This document shows positions 1 through 8,650 of a stretch of 46,625 bases of DNA, piece by piece. How positions within the stretch are numbered: the stretch's first letter is position 1; each line of letters starts with the position of its first letter. The notes under the pieces are model-generated. The model was not told where the DNA came from. It made no database searches and saw only the letters and a list, made by a program, of their open reading frames with translations. The DNA comes from Clostridia bacterium (GTDB taxonomy: Bacteria; Bacillota; Clostridia; Peptostreptococcales; Acidaminobacteraceae), in assembly GCA_016937975.1 (NCBI GenBank), contig JAFGVN010000110.1, positions 1 to 46,625 on the forward strand. The letters are read 5' to 3'. Position numbers and translations under genes: made by a program.

Positions 1-207
1 AGGAAATTTAGTTGTCTCATATGTCGTTGTAGAGACTTGTCTCCCAATCCACATAATTGTGGATGCATCATTCTCAAATAGTACATGTGGGCTATTCTCT
101 AGCCAGTTCTCAAAGTCTTTCTCATAATCTATAGGCTCTTTATTTGCTTTCTCCATATAACCATCTGATAAATCCGTTTTGTTGTAATTAAGTTTATACA
201 ATCCCAA
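1..207 (-). CDS. N-terminal part of a NucS/DUF91-like protein (runs off the left edge)
   Basis: An open frame of 69 codons reaches the window edge without a stop, so only the N-terminus is seen. The likely start is TTG at 207, because GGAGG lies 7 bases upstream; a GTG at 213 in the same frame is too close to that site. The segment around residues 29-55 (EKDFENWLENSPHVLF, then IMWIGRQVST) resembles the start of the nuclease domain in endonuclease NucS / DUF91-type PD-(D/E)XK proteins. The catalytic part lies outside the window. It sits 24 bases after the preceding gene and is probably cotranscribed with it. The family call is tentative and rests on a short stretch. Confidence 0.5.
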   Translation of the reverse strand, partial: MGLYKLNYNKTDLSDGYMEKANKEPIDYEKDFENWLENSPHVLFENDASTIMWIGRQVSTTTYETTKFP

Positions 208-231
208 ACTCACACCTCCAAAAACTTACTG

Positions 232-726
232 CTATCTTGATATCCACTTTTCAAAGAAGTCATAATCCTTAATCGATCCGTCTTGATTAAGAAGCTCTAA
301 ATAAATGCCATCACCTTTTCCAACCGTCCAAATAGCATTAACTGTGTTCGGTTTATTTGATATTTCATTACTGTATATGAATTCTGTAAAAATATCTTTT
401 CCATGTCCATATTCATTAGCGACATACGCTACTAAATAAATATCGATACAACTGGCCCCAAACATCACTTTTTCACCGTTTAGAATATGATTTCTGATCA
501 GATCTGGCCAGTTTTCTTCATCACTCTTAAGAATTGTTGATTTTATAGCCTCAATATTGTATGCTTTATAACTTCTCTTCTCCCACTGTTTTAATTGACT
601 GAAGTCACCATTGACTGCTTGCAACTTCGTCAACATATTCTTCAAGTTACATACCGTTGGTATCACCTTATATTTAATGCTATGTCCCATTATTCGATCA
701 GGCATATTTTCAAACTTTCTAACCAT
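232..726 (-). CDS. Hypothetical protein, 164 aa
   Basis: A complete frame with a GGGGGA site about 6 bases before ATG. I do not recognise the family. There is no signal peptide or membrane segment. The sequence is mixed alpha/beta with an aromatic-rich C-terminal half (residues 95-164), suggesting a small soluble domain. It starts 11 bases after the stop of the small basic protein gene upstream and is followed 24 bases later by the partial NucS-like gene, so the three probably form one transcription unit. Context is an accessory element. No function is proposed. Confidence 0.6.
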   Translation of the reverse strand: MVRKFENMPDRIMGHSIKYKVIPTVCNLKNMLTKLQAVNGDFSQLKQWEKRSYKAYNIEAIKSTILKSDEENWPDLIRNHILNGEKVMFGASCIDIYLVAYVANEYGHGKDIFTEFIYSNEISNKPNTVNAIWTVGKGDGIYLELLNQDGSIKDYDFFEKWISR

Positions 727-737
727 GACTCGTCCCC

Positions 738-941
738 CTACCTAAACAATTTCTTCAATAACTTAAAGATATCAAACGATGTTCGATTATACACCTTGTT
801 ATAAGCATATTTCTTAGGATCTCTAACCCAGCCATATCCTTTTGGCATCTTAATTCCAGCACTATGCACCACTTGAAGTTTCAAACTAGTACGAGCTGAT
901 ATTCTTTTCTTTAAGCTAGGTGTTCTTAGTCCAAATTTCAT
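738..941 (-). CDS. Small conserved basic protein, 67 aa
   Basis: Starts MKFGLRTPSLKKRISARTS and is very rich in Lys and Arg, with a GGAGAT site about 9 bases before the ATG. The sequence resembles a short conserved protein of unknown function seen in many Firmicutes; this is from memory and was not searched. Its basic character would fit nucleic-acid or membrane-surface binding, but that is inference. It leads a probable three-gene unit with the 164-aa hypothetical and the NucS-like gene. An 82-base gap separates it from the membrane protein gene upstream. Confidence 0.6.
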   Translation of the reverse strand: MKFGLRTPSLKKRISARTSLKLQVVHSAGIKMPKGYGWVRDPKKYAYNKVYNRTSFDIFKLLKKLFR

Positions 942-1023
942 AAGTAAAAATCTCCTGTTCTTAAGGTGCTCATATATTTTGAATTCTCGATCTCAGTATT
1001 CAATTAAACTTCTTAAAGAAATA

Positions 1024-1848
1024 TCAATAGTCTAATAGCTCTTCAATACGTTTCTTTATATTTTCACTTAAAATCCTTAACTCCTTAAACATCCTGGTTC
1101 TATTAGAGACGTATTTTCCCCACTCTTGCGAAGTATTAAAACTCTGTATCTTTGAATAAATTGAATCAATTTTATTTCCGTAGCCTTTAGAATAACTTCC
1201 TTTTTCAAATTTTTCTAACATTTCCTCTTTCGAAATGTTAATTACAAATGTATATTCATAATCCAAATCCTTATCAGAATTATTAAAAACTACGTTTGCT
1301 ATATCTAAAATTATTTCTTGAGGGAGATCCTCGTACTCAAATGAATCACTATACTCATTGCCATTACTATACATCGGAATTTTCAATTCATCAAATAGAT
1401 TACCTCTTATGAAATCTTCAATTGCATAAAATACTCCTTTAACTTCATCACAGTAATCAATTCTACTTTCTAAATTCTTTATTGTTTTTTTCGTTGATGT
1501 ATCTAAAAAATCCCATTTTGAATTTTTCTTAATTTCATCAAAACTCTTTTTTAATTTATCAATTTTACTAACATTTAATAATTGAACAATATTTTTGTAT
1601 AGTTCAATATTTTTGATGAACAACTCATCTTTTCTTTCTTGCTCCCTTTTTCTTTGATCGATTCTCATCACTTCAAATACACCCAATACACCGATTATTG
1701 ATCCGAGGTAACTTGCAAAAAAACCTATCCAGTCATTATCCGTCTCAACTTTCCAAATGATTGAAAACTCCATCAACAGGGCTATTACAATTGGAATAGC
1801 AACAGCTATCATAATAATGATTAATTTATCCTTTGAACCATTCTTCAT
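1024..1848 (-). CDS. Two-pass membrane protein with long cytoplasmic tail, 274 aa
   Basis: Two hydrophobic segments are visible near the N-terminus: residues 8-29, and about 42-61 (WIGFFASYLGSIIGVLGVF). They are followed by a charged, probably coiled-coil region (residues 62-135) and a soluble helical tail ending in a KKRIEELL-type helix. The layout of a short membrane anchor plus long soluble domain is common in accessory and defence-associated proteins, but I do not recognise the family. The GAGGGA site lies beside the stop of the upstream ExoX-C-like gene (13-base gap), which argues for cotranscription and possible translational coupling. Confidence 0.65.
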   Translation of the reverse strand: MKNGSKDKLIIIMIAVAIPIVIALLMEFSIIWKVETDNDWIGFFASYLGSIIGVLGVFEVMRIDQRKREQERKDELFIKNIELYKNIVQLLNVSKIDKLKKSFDEIKKNSKWDFLDTSTKKTIKNLESRIDYCDEVKGVFYAIEDFIRGNLFDELKIPMYSNGNEYSDSFEYEDLPQEIILDIANVVFNNSDKDLDYEYTFVINISKEEMLEKFEKGSYSKGYGNKIDSIYSKIQSFNTSQEWGKYVSNRTRMFKELRILSENIKKRIEELLDY

Positions 1849-1861
1849 TGGCTTCCCTCTT

Positions 1862-2341
1862 TTATTTTAATATTTCAAACACTTCACGACTTAATTTAAG
1901 TGACTTAACATTCTCGTTTGCCCACTTCAAATAATTTTTGTCAGTTTCAAGGATATGTTTTATACTACTCCCTTTGTACTTTCCAAAGTCAATATAATCT
2001 TCTAGTCCAAGTAATTTACCAGTTTTATTTGAAACACCTTTAACGTCCGGTTCTAAGCAAATTTCGACATTATTAATCACTTTCACATCATTTCTTAATT
2101 TCCAATTATACGTTCCAGCATTAGGAATTACTTTTTCATTCACCCATTTTTTATTATAATCAAAATACGTATTAAGAACTCCATTTGTTACAGGGATACC
2201 GTAAGCAACTCCATAACCTGACTCATTTGGTACCACTTCATGCACTATCACATAAATACTTTGATCTTTCTCGTTCCCTTTACTAACACAAAATGGAGTT
2301 GTACATCCGTTTTCTTTCCATATCTGAAAAATGTTCTTCAT
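1862..2341 (-). CDS. Protein with ExoX-like C-terminal domain, 159 aa
   Basis: The C-terminal 45 residues (about 115-159) read DYIDFGKYKGSSIKHIL, then a Y-x-K-W motif. This is the pattern of the small domain found at the C-terminus of exodeoxyribonuclease X and in many stand-alone proteins (fGkykGk..eil..d..YlkWa). The N-terminal 100 residues are unrecognised. No exonuclease active-site motif (DED) is present, so catalysis is not predicted; a DNA-binding or accessory role is possible. SD is AGGTGG about 8 bases from ATG. It shares a probable unit with the two-pass membrane protein downstream. Confidence 0.6.
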   Translation of the reverse strand: MKNIFQIWKENGCTTPFCVSKGNEKDQSIYVIVHEVVPNESGYGVAYGIPVTNGVLNTYFDYNKKWVNEKVIPNAGTYNWKLRNDVKVINNVEICLEPDVKGVSNKTGKLLGLEDYIDFGKYKGSSIKHILETDKNYLKWANENVKSLKLSREVFEILK

Positions 2342-2426
2342 TCATGACACCACCTAAATATCGTCTCGCTTTTTCATTCTCGCCTTATATCAACAGTAGT
2401 TTACTTTTACATATAGATCATTTTAC

Positions 2427-3416
2427 TTAATTGCAATTGTGCTTAATTACCAACTTGGCCATATCCAGCATTTTGTCTCTTAACGATAATGGTTCAACTA
2501 TCTTAACCTTGTCCCCAAACATAAATAGCCAACTTAAAAAAGTATTTGTAGCAACAACATCAACATCAATCATGAAAGCATTCTGATCCACTTTTTGGAT
2601 CTCAACTTCCTTACCAAACCTATCAATCACGACATTAATCAATGAATTATCAAATTGAAGTTTTACTTTTTCTGTATCTCCGCTGAACATTCTGAAAATC
2701 TTCTTTGAGTAGTCTGCAACATTAAACTCCCTACACTCACCCTCGAAAACTCGAGCTTCATCAATTACCTCAATAGATGTCATACGATCAATTCTGAAGT
2801 TGCTTATGTCTTCGTATCGTTCATAAAATGCAATCATGTAGTAATTATCATCATCCCAAGTAAAGGCGTAGGGACTCGCATAATACCATTCGCCATTTCT
2901 TCGATATTCAACCTGCTTGTCTAAGTTATAATCAAAGTATTTAAACCTAATCTGCTTGTTCTGTTGGATCGCCTTGTTTATGTCATTTACGTTATAGTAA
3001 ATACTTTCATTCATCGTTTTAATCTGATCTGATATTACAACATGTTGATGAAGTTCTTTTGCCTCATGGACATTAGTGAGTTTTTCTAGTTTTCCAATTA
3101 GTTCCTCACTTTTTTTATAAGTAATAAATCTTGAAGCTTGGACTGCATCGACCAAGAGCTTCAATTCTGGCAATTCAAACTCTTTAGCCCCAATGAAATA
3201 CTTATTGGCTCTACCTTTAATGCAAATGATATCCAGACCGAATTCCATTAGCATTTCAATATCAGCATAAATCGATTTTCTTTCTGCTGATATATCATAT
3301 TTTCCTAGTTCTTCAATAAGCTCATTAACCGTCATTGGATGCTGCTCATCTGATTGTTCCATCAGAATTTTCATAATGTAGAACGGCTTGAGTTTTAATT
3401 TAGAGTTTGCCCCCAT
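2427..3416 (-). CDS. WYL-domain transcriptional regulator, 329 aa
   Basis: The N-terminal winged helix-turn-helix (residues ~5-65; ERKSIYADIEMLMEFGLDI) is followed by a WYL domain (about 140-215; GEWYYASPYAF...YYMIAFYERYEDISNFRIDRM) and a C-terminal WCX-like extension. WYL regulators bind nucleic-acid-derived or nucleotide ligands and often control phage-defence loci. ATG at 3416 is preferred over ATG 3422, because AGGGGAG abuts the latter but sits 6 bases before the former. It lies downstream of the hsdR relic and upstream of unknown genes, so it may be the regulator of this accessory block; that part is inference. Confidence 0.88.
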   Translation of the reverse strand: MGANSKLKLKPFYIMKILMEQSDEQHPMTVNELIEELGKYDISAERKSIYADIEMLMEFGLDIICIKGRANKYFIGAKEFELPELKLLVDAVQASRFITYKKSEELIGKLEKLTNVHEAKELHQHVVISDQIKTMNESIYYNVNDINKAIQQNKQIRFKYFDYNLDKQVEYRRNGEWYYASPYAFTWDDDNYYMIAFYERYEDISNFRIDRMTSIEVIDEARVFEGECREFNVADYSKKIFRMFSGDTEKVKLQFDNSLINVVIDRFGKEVEIQKVDQNAFMIDVDVVATNTFLSWLFMFGDKVKIVEPLSLRDKMLDMAKLVIKHNCN

Positions 3417-3437
3417 TAACATCTCCCCTTTTGCAAT

Positions 3438-3659
3438 CTATGAAAAAAGCTCTTTAATCCAGTGATACGAACCACTAATCACCAATGCAATAACTAGCCA
3501 TAGAAGCCTGCCACCTCTTCTGCCAAACCATATACCTAAATTAACATTTGCAGAACGCATGATTATTCCTGCTATTATATAAGCAACTAGCCCAATTACA
3601 AATACCTCTACTGGATTATTCATTATAAAATCGACAATTACAGTTCCGATACAGTCCAC
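3438..3659 (-). CDS. Small membrane protein, 73 aa
   Basis: Two hydrophobic helices are visible (about residues 17-36 and 50-66), separated by a basic loop IWFGRRGGR, so the loop is probably cytoplasmic. The open frame begins at GTG 3659 with GAAAGGA only 1-2 bases upstream, which is unusually close; an internal ATG (Met13) is an alternative start. No family is recognised. It lies 21 bases before the WYL regulator gene on the same strand and may be cotranscribed with it. Confidence 0.45.
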   Translation of the reverse strand: MDCIGTVIVDFIMNNPVEVFVIGLVAYIIAGIIMRSANVNLGIWFGRRGGRLLWLVIALVISGSYHWIKELFS

Positions 3660-3699
3660 ATCCTTTCATTATATGGATTATTATCCCAGCGCATATTTT

Positions 3700-3740
3700 T
3701 AAAAAGGCACTCAAATAAAATCGTAATTTATTAGAGTGCC
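3700..3740 (-). terminator. Rho-independent terminator after the YdbC-like gene
   Basis: On the minus strand GGCACTC (3740-3734) pairs with GAGTGCC (3712-3706) across a 21-base loop, followed by a short T run (TTTTTA). It sits 26 bases past the stop of the YdbC-like gene. The loop is long, so strength is uncertain. Confidence 0.55.
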
Positions 3741-3765
3741 CATTAAAGATGAAAATCGCTATTTC

Positions 3766-3987
3766 CTAAAGATCAATACTATTCAAAATTTCTTTTAACT
3801 TAATCATTTCCTCTTTAGATAAAGTCACACCTTTACCCATCTTTTCATGCTCCGGTGCCCAGTCACGAATATCAAACTTCGCGTCTCTATCGTTCCAGCT
3901 AATTAAATTTAACTCTTTAGACCAGCCTTTATTGTTTTCTGATAAGATTCCAACAGTTTCTTTAATCTCATATTTGATTTCTGCCAT
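3766..3987 (-). CDS. YdbC/PC4-family ssDNA-binding protein, 73 aa
   Basis: Nearly the whole sequence follows the YdbC family: N-terminal EIKETVGILSENNKGWSKEL, then NLISWNDR..KFDIRDWAPEHEKMGKG, then a C-terminal helix (SKEEMIKLKEIL). The family has the PC4 fold. The Lactococcus YdbC member is known to bind single-stranded DNA as a dimer. It follows the hsdR relic by 37 bases and has its own terminator downstream. A role in DNA transactions of the element, or in general ssDNA handling, is plausible but inferred. GGGGGAAAAG precedes the ATG. Confidence 0.8.
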   Translation of the reverse strand: MAEIKYEIKETVGILSENNKGWSKELNLISWNDRDAKFDIRDWAPEHEKMGKGVTLSKEEMIKLKEILNSIDL

Positions 3988-4024
3988 AATCTTTTCCCCC
4001 TTTTTATCTAACTTTCTGATTTAA

Positions 4025-6548
4025 CTAAACGATTCCACCAACGCCTTTAAATTTTTCTACGAATGCAGAAATCTTCTGAAAAACACTTTGCTTTTTCGTA
4101 AGATACTTTGGATTGAGCGGGCTCATTTTTGGTAGAATTTCATTTAACTCAGTTCCATTTTCACTAGCATATTCTCTTCTTAATGATGCCAGAATATATC
4201 TTTTTGCAGCATCTACATTAAGCTCTTCATCTTTAATCAATTCCTCAGCTTCTCGCTTTTGTACAGCTTGCGCAAATGAAAAAAATGCATCTATAATGTT
4301 TGCTTTATCATGAATTTTATCTAGGTCCGTCTGATTAATAAAATCAACTACTAAACTTTCTTTTGCCCTATTTCCTACACTTGATCTAATTAAACGACGT
4401 ACTTCTTCTACTAATAGATCTTTATCCTTTACTTTCTTATTCTTATCAAAAATAAGTTCGAGAATATAGTCTAAGTTGATCTCCTGTGATTTTAACAAAT
4501 CAACTTCAAATACTACATCATCCCAATCAATTGATGATGGATCTTTTTCTTTGCCTTCTTTCTCTCTACGAAGCCAATCACGGATGTCGTTGTATGTTGA
4601 TCTGTAATCCTGAATTGTTCTTTCTTCAGGTATTTTAATTTCTTTCATAACCGCTATTTCTTCATCAGTTACATAATGCGTAGCTTTGAATTCTTCTAAC
4701 GACTCTGGATCATTTAAATCAACTAATTGTAGGGCTTTTAATCTTGAAAACTCATCATAATTTTGCAATACATTTTCAATGCGTAGGTACTCTCCGAAAA
4801 GTTTAGCGAATTCTTTTTTATCCTTTTCTGTAACGATGTCATCAATATTAGGAAACCGTGAATCAAGCTCATTAACTATATCTACATACCCACGTCTAGC
4901 TTCACCTGATGCTATGTCAGTGAAACCTTCCATATATTCTTTATAGCTTTTTTCAAGAACTACATTTTTAGTGTTTTTGTCTCCAAAGAGTGTAATAGCA
5001 TCAATTGTAGCTTGCTCTAGATTTCTAAAAGTAACAATATTCCCAAATGTTTTGGTAGAGTCATAAATACGGTTAGTTCTTGAAAAGGCTTGCATCAAAC
5101 CATGGAAACGAAGGTTCTTATCAACAAATAATGTATTCAATGTTGGTGCATCAAAACCTGTTAAGAACATTCCGACAACAATTAACAAATCTACTTCTTG
5201 CTTTCTAACTCTATTAGCAAGATCGCGATAATAATTTTGAAACTCTTTACTATCAACACCATAGTTTGTTTTGAACATTGTATTGTATTCATTAATAGCC
5301 CAAGTTAAAAACTCTTTTGCACTACTATCCATTGCAGAAGGTTCAAATGTTTCATCCAGGATTTCTCCAATAGAACTCTGTTCTTCATTGGCTGCAAAAG
5401 AGAAAATGGTAGCAATTCTCAAAGGTCTCTCATTGTCTTTTTTCCAAATGGGTCAAAGACTCATAATATAACTTTGCTGCATCCACACTGCTCACAGCAA
5501 ACATTGCATTAAACCCTTTTCCTGTAGCATGTGAACGATGAGTTTTTATCTTGAAATTTCTTAGTAGATACTGAGATATTTCTTTTATACGTTCAGGATG
5601 TAATAGAGCTTCTTTTGTCTCGGCTGCCGTTAATTTCTTTTCATCTTGTTCCATCTCAATTAATTTAAACTTCGGACGGACATCATTATAATCTACCTTG
5701 AATTTTAGTACCTTTTCATCCCTAATTGCATCAGTAATAACATATGAATGCAGCTCTCTTCCAAATACTGTTGCTGTTGTCTCTGCTCCCAATGCATTTT
5801 CAGGGAATATTGGTGTGCCTGTAAAACCAAATTGATAGTACTTTTTAAATTTCTTCTTGATGTTTTCCTGAGCAAGACCAAACTGAGATCTATGTGCTTC
5901 GTCAAAGATAAATACTACTTGTTTATTGTAAATTGGTAAATCAGTTTCACTCTTAATGAGATTATTCAGTTTCTGGATAGTAGTTACAATAATCTTGTTG
6001 TCATCTTTATCAATATTACGCTTTAAACCTGCTGTATTCTCTGACCCATTAACGCTATCAGGAGAAAATCGTTGGTATTCCTTCATTGTCTGATAGTCTA
6101 AATCTTTTCTATCAACAACAAAAAATACTTTGTCAATAAAATCTAGTTCGGTCGCTAATCGAGCGGCTTTAAAACTTGTAAGCGTCTTACCTGAACCAGT
6201 TGTGTGCCAAATGTAACCACCACCTTCAGTGGTTCTCCATCTTTTGGCTTGATATGAACTTTTTATCTTCCATAGGATTCTTTCAGTCGCTGCAATTTGA
6301 TATGGTCTCATGATAAGCAAATTGTCGCTTGAATCAAAAACTGAATAATGTAGCAATATATTAAGTATTGTGTTCTTTTGGAAGAAAGTTGCAGTAAAAT
6401 CTTTTAAATCTTTGATTAAGGAATTATCCGATTTTGCCCAGTTCATAGTAAAATCAAAACTATTCTTGTCTCTTTTAGTCGTATTAGCAAAATAACGACT
6501 ATCTGTTCCATTAGAAATTACAAAAAGTTTATTGGATCTTAAAAGGTT
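4025..6548 (-). pseudogene. hsdR: Type I restriction enzyme R subunit (HsdR), 5'-truncated and frameshifted
   Basis: The remaining frame carries the SF2 motor of Hsd[12 protein letters not shown] (Walker A), DEAH ([12 protein letters not shown]), GFTGTP, and motif [10 protein letters not shown]. The first ~250 residues, including the PD-(D/E)XK nuclease, are missing: the HsdR frame opens abruptly at 6548 inside the 3' end of parB with the residues [19 protein letters not shown] second lesion is a frameshift at 5438-5443, a run of six A on the coding strand. Removing one A restores the reading [15 protein letters not shown] and joins the two halves. No hsdM or hsdS is in the window. It cannot make an active restriction subunit as it stands; the homopolymer shift could be a sequencing error, but the 5' loss could not. 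Confidence 0.9.
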
Positions 6549-7415
6549 TTATTTTCCCAGTACTTTTAAGAACATCACCACTAATAATTTTCACTGCTGT
6601 ATTCCAGTTGAGTTTACCATCATTTTCATAACTTCTAAGAAGCGATGCCTTTTTCATATCAACCTTGAAAGTATTTTCAGAAACAATAGCTTCTAGCATT
6701 TCCTGATTATCTTCAGAAAGATAAGACAAATCCACGCCTGCTCTCATGGCTATTTTACCTTCATCAACTAAATCCTTAAGAATATTGCTTAATTTATCAA
6801 TACGTAAATAGCGCGCTACTGATCTAGAAGACAAATTGTATTCCTCTCCGATTTCCTTTTTTGAATCCAACTTCGTGCCCATTGGGCATGAAGTTAATCC
6901 TAAACTTCCACTTGGGGCTCTCGACAACTTTTCAATATCATTTAAAAGGTCTGTTCTTACTCCTTGGCTTTTCATCGCACTATGTTATGTCTTGTTGCAA
7001 TGACAGCTGCTCTTTCAGAATGCACAAGATCTGTAAACGATCTCTGCATAAGGTTTGTTTCTGTAACGATCAATGTAGCTTCTTCTTCAGTTAATCCTTC
7101 TTTTATGATTGATGGTACCTCTGTTAATCCAGCAATCTTTGCAGCATTTACCCTATTATGCCCACTGAGTATCTCATACTTTAATCCCTTTTTCCTAACG
7201 ACAATAGGAACGATTACGCCAAAATTCTTAATGCTCTCAACCATTTCATCAAGCCTTGCACCTTCATATAACTTGAACGGATGGTTTGGAAACGAAACTA
7301 ATTGTTCCACTTTTAAAGTCGAAACCCCTTCATCTTTCGATAAAGGGGTTTCATCATAATCGTCTCCAAATATTGAAGCAAAAGTCTCAGTCTTTTTAAT
7401 TTTATTTTTGTCCAT
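6529..7415 (-). pseudogene. parB: ParB/Spo0J-family partition protein, frameshifted and C-terminally truncated
   Basis: The N-terminal half (7415-6972) has the ParB CTPase signature region (LSGHNRVNAAKIAGL, TETNLMQRSFTDLVHSERA). The second half (6975-6529) has the helix-turn-helix (KKEIGEEYNLSSRSVARYLRI). The two frames meet at CGATGAAA, where TGA and ATG overlap; a one-base indel near 6972-6980 would rejoin them. Translational coupling could still yield two polypeptides. The C-terminus stops at KIKPFKIQ, where related proteins appear to continue for roughly 40 more residues, and runs straight into the hsdR remnant. Its start overlaps the end of parA by 14 bases. Confidence 0.85.
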
Positions 7416-8190
7416 TATTAATCAACTCCTTTGTAAATGCCTGATATGCAATGGCCGCTTTATTAGTAGGCATGTAGTCTACGATACTCTTACTTTGAAG
7501 ATTTGCTTCTCCTACCTTAACCGATTTAGGTATCTTCGTATCAAATACTCTAATATGCTCTCCATAGGATTCCTCAATCATTTCAAACATGTTCTTTGAC
7601 AAGTTTGTTTTTTCTTCAAACATAGTAAGTAAAATCCCTTCAAATGATATGTTTGGATTAATCCTTTTCTTAAGCTTGAAGATTGTTCTAAGTAATAGTT
7701 CCAAGCCTTTAACTGACAAATATTCTGGTGTTGCAGGAATTAAAACACTATCACATGCTGCCAGAACATTCAAAGTCATCAAGCCTAGTGAAGGCATACA
7801 GTCAAGGAGGATGTAGTCATATTCTGACTTCACTTCATCAAGAATTGTCTTGAGTACATATTCTCTACTGAATGTACTGGCAAGATTGATTTCAATCGAA
7901 GATAGCTCAATACTACTTGGAATAATATCTATACCTTCTCTTTAGATTATAAAATCTCCCTTCTGAGGAATATCATTATCTGAAATAATATCCATCATCA
8001 AATGATAGAGTGTCTTTTCCAATTTCTCTGGATTTTCAATCCCAAAGCAATCTGTCAGGCTTGCTTGATTATCACAATCAACTGCTAACACCTTGAAGCC
8101 TTCTCGACTTAAAACACTTGCTAAATTCCTACAAGTCGTTGATTTACCTACCCCTCCATTTTGTGAAGCTATACCAATAATTCTACTCAT
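7402..8190 (-). pseudogene. parA: ParA-family partition ATPase with in-frame stop
   Basis: MinD/ParA-type ATPase: the deviant Walker A appears as QNGGVGKST, then DCDNQASLTDCFG, and after the lesion YDYILLDCMPSLG (Walker B) and VLIPATPEYLSVKG. An in-frame TAA at 7944-7942 separates residues 1-82 from the rest. Reading through it gives uninterrupted homologous sequence (REGIDIIPSSIEL), so this is a nonsense change and not a frameshift. The signature lysine of the deviant Walker A (normally KGGVGKS/T) is Asn here, a second sign of decay. AAGGAG precedes the ATG. It heads the parA-parB relic operon. Confidence 0.88.
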
Positions 8191-8210
8191 TATTTTTTAC
8201 TCCTTTCCGT

Positions 8211-8310
8211 TATTCACTATATAGTGTGATTTTATGCTATAAGATTAACCAACTCAAGGTTTAGCTTATTTTGGTATTTACAGGAAGTGAATACGTTGCA
8301 GATATTCACT
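8211..8310. repeat. Repeated TATTCACT operator-like sites in the parA/XRE divergent gap
   Basis: TATTCACT occurs at 8211-8218 and 8303-8310, and inverted (AGTGAATA) at 8286-8293. The last two form a perfect 8-9-8 inverted repeat at 8286-8310. One set lies at the parA start site and the other across the -35 of the XRE gene promoter, so a single protein could control both directions. A parS centromere is the alternative reading. Confidence 0.55.
8215..8257 (-). promoter_or_regulatory. parA promoter with palindrome at the start site
   Basis: On the minus strand TTGAGT (8257-8252), a 17-base spacer, and TAAAAT (8234-8229). Immediately downstream, over the expected start site, lies a perfect 12-base palindrome CACTATATAGTG (8215-8226). 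This layout fits autorepression by ParA or control by the divergent XRE regulator; which one is inference. Confidence 0.6.
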
Positions 8311-8324
8311 CTTAGGTGTATTAT
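8296..8324 (+). promoter_or_regulatory. Promoter of the XRE regulator gene
   Basis: TTGCAG (8296-8301), 17-base spacer, TATTAT (8319-8324). The right half of the 8-9-8 inverted repeat lies within the spacer and the left half just upstream of the -35, as expected for an operator. Confidence 0.55.
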
Positions 8325-8357
8325 TTAACTTAGGCAGGTGATTTCAAGAAACTTACA

Positions 8358-8561
8358 ATGGGGGAGAAAATCCGCATTCTACTGAAGAGAAAAAATGTAA
8401 CTATTGTTGAACTAAGCAGAAGGCTTGGCACAACAAATCAGAACATGGCAAATAAACTGAAAAGAGATAACTTCTCAGTTAAAGAATTAGAAGATATTGC
8501 AAAGGCACTGGATTGTGAATTTGAAGGGTACTTTGCAGATAAGAACGGGGAAAGAATTTAA
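8358..8561 (+). CDS. XRE-family helix-turn-helix regulator, 67 aa
   Basis: A single Cro/CI-type helix-turn-helix fills the protein: IRILLKRKNVTIVELSRRLGTTNQNMANKLKR, then FSVKELEDIAKALDCEF. It has the size of minimal element-borne repressors. It is divergent from parA, with shared inverted repeats between them, so it probably regulates the partition genes, itself, or both. The Shine-Dalgarno is poor: AGGTGA lies about 18 bases before ATG 8358, and no better in-frame start exists before an upstream stop. Expression may therefore be weak. Confidence 0.8.
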   Translation: MGEKIRILLKRKNVTIVELSRRLGTTNQNMANKLKRDNFSVKELEDIAKALDCEFEGYFADKNGERI

Positions 8562-8607
8562 CAATCCTTTTAATAAGTCATACATGAATTTACTAAAATT
8601 CGATTTA

Positions 8608-8636
8608 TTGAGATTCATCGCAATATTAGTTATAAA
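8608..8636 (+). promoter_or_regulatory. Promoter of the cupin-HD unit
   Basis: TTGAGA (8608-8613), 17-base spacer, TATAAA (8631-8636), followed 3 bases later by the AGAGGGG ribosome site of the cupin gene, so the untranslated leader would be very short. Confidence 0.5.
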
Positions 8637-8650
8637 GAGAGGGGATAAAT

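Noticed and set aside
573-1130. Further copies of the CCCACTC attachment motif (near 571 and 1109)
   Set aside because: They lie inside coding sequence, match fewer positions, and have no neighbouring arm-type repeats; chance is a sufficient explanation.
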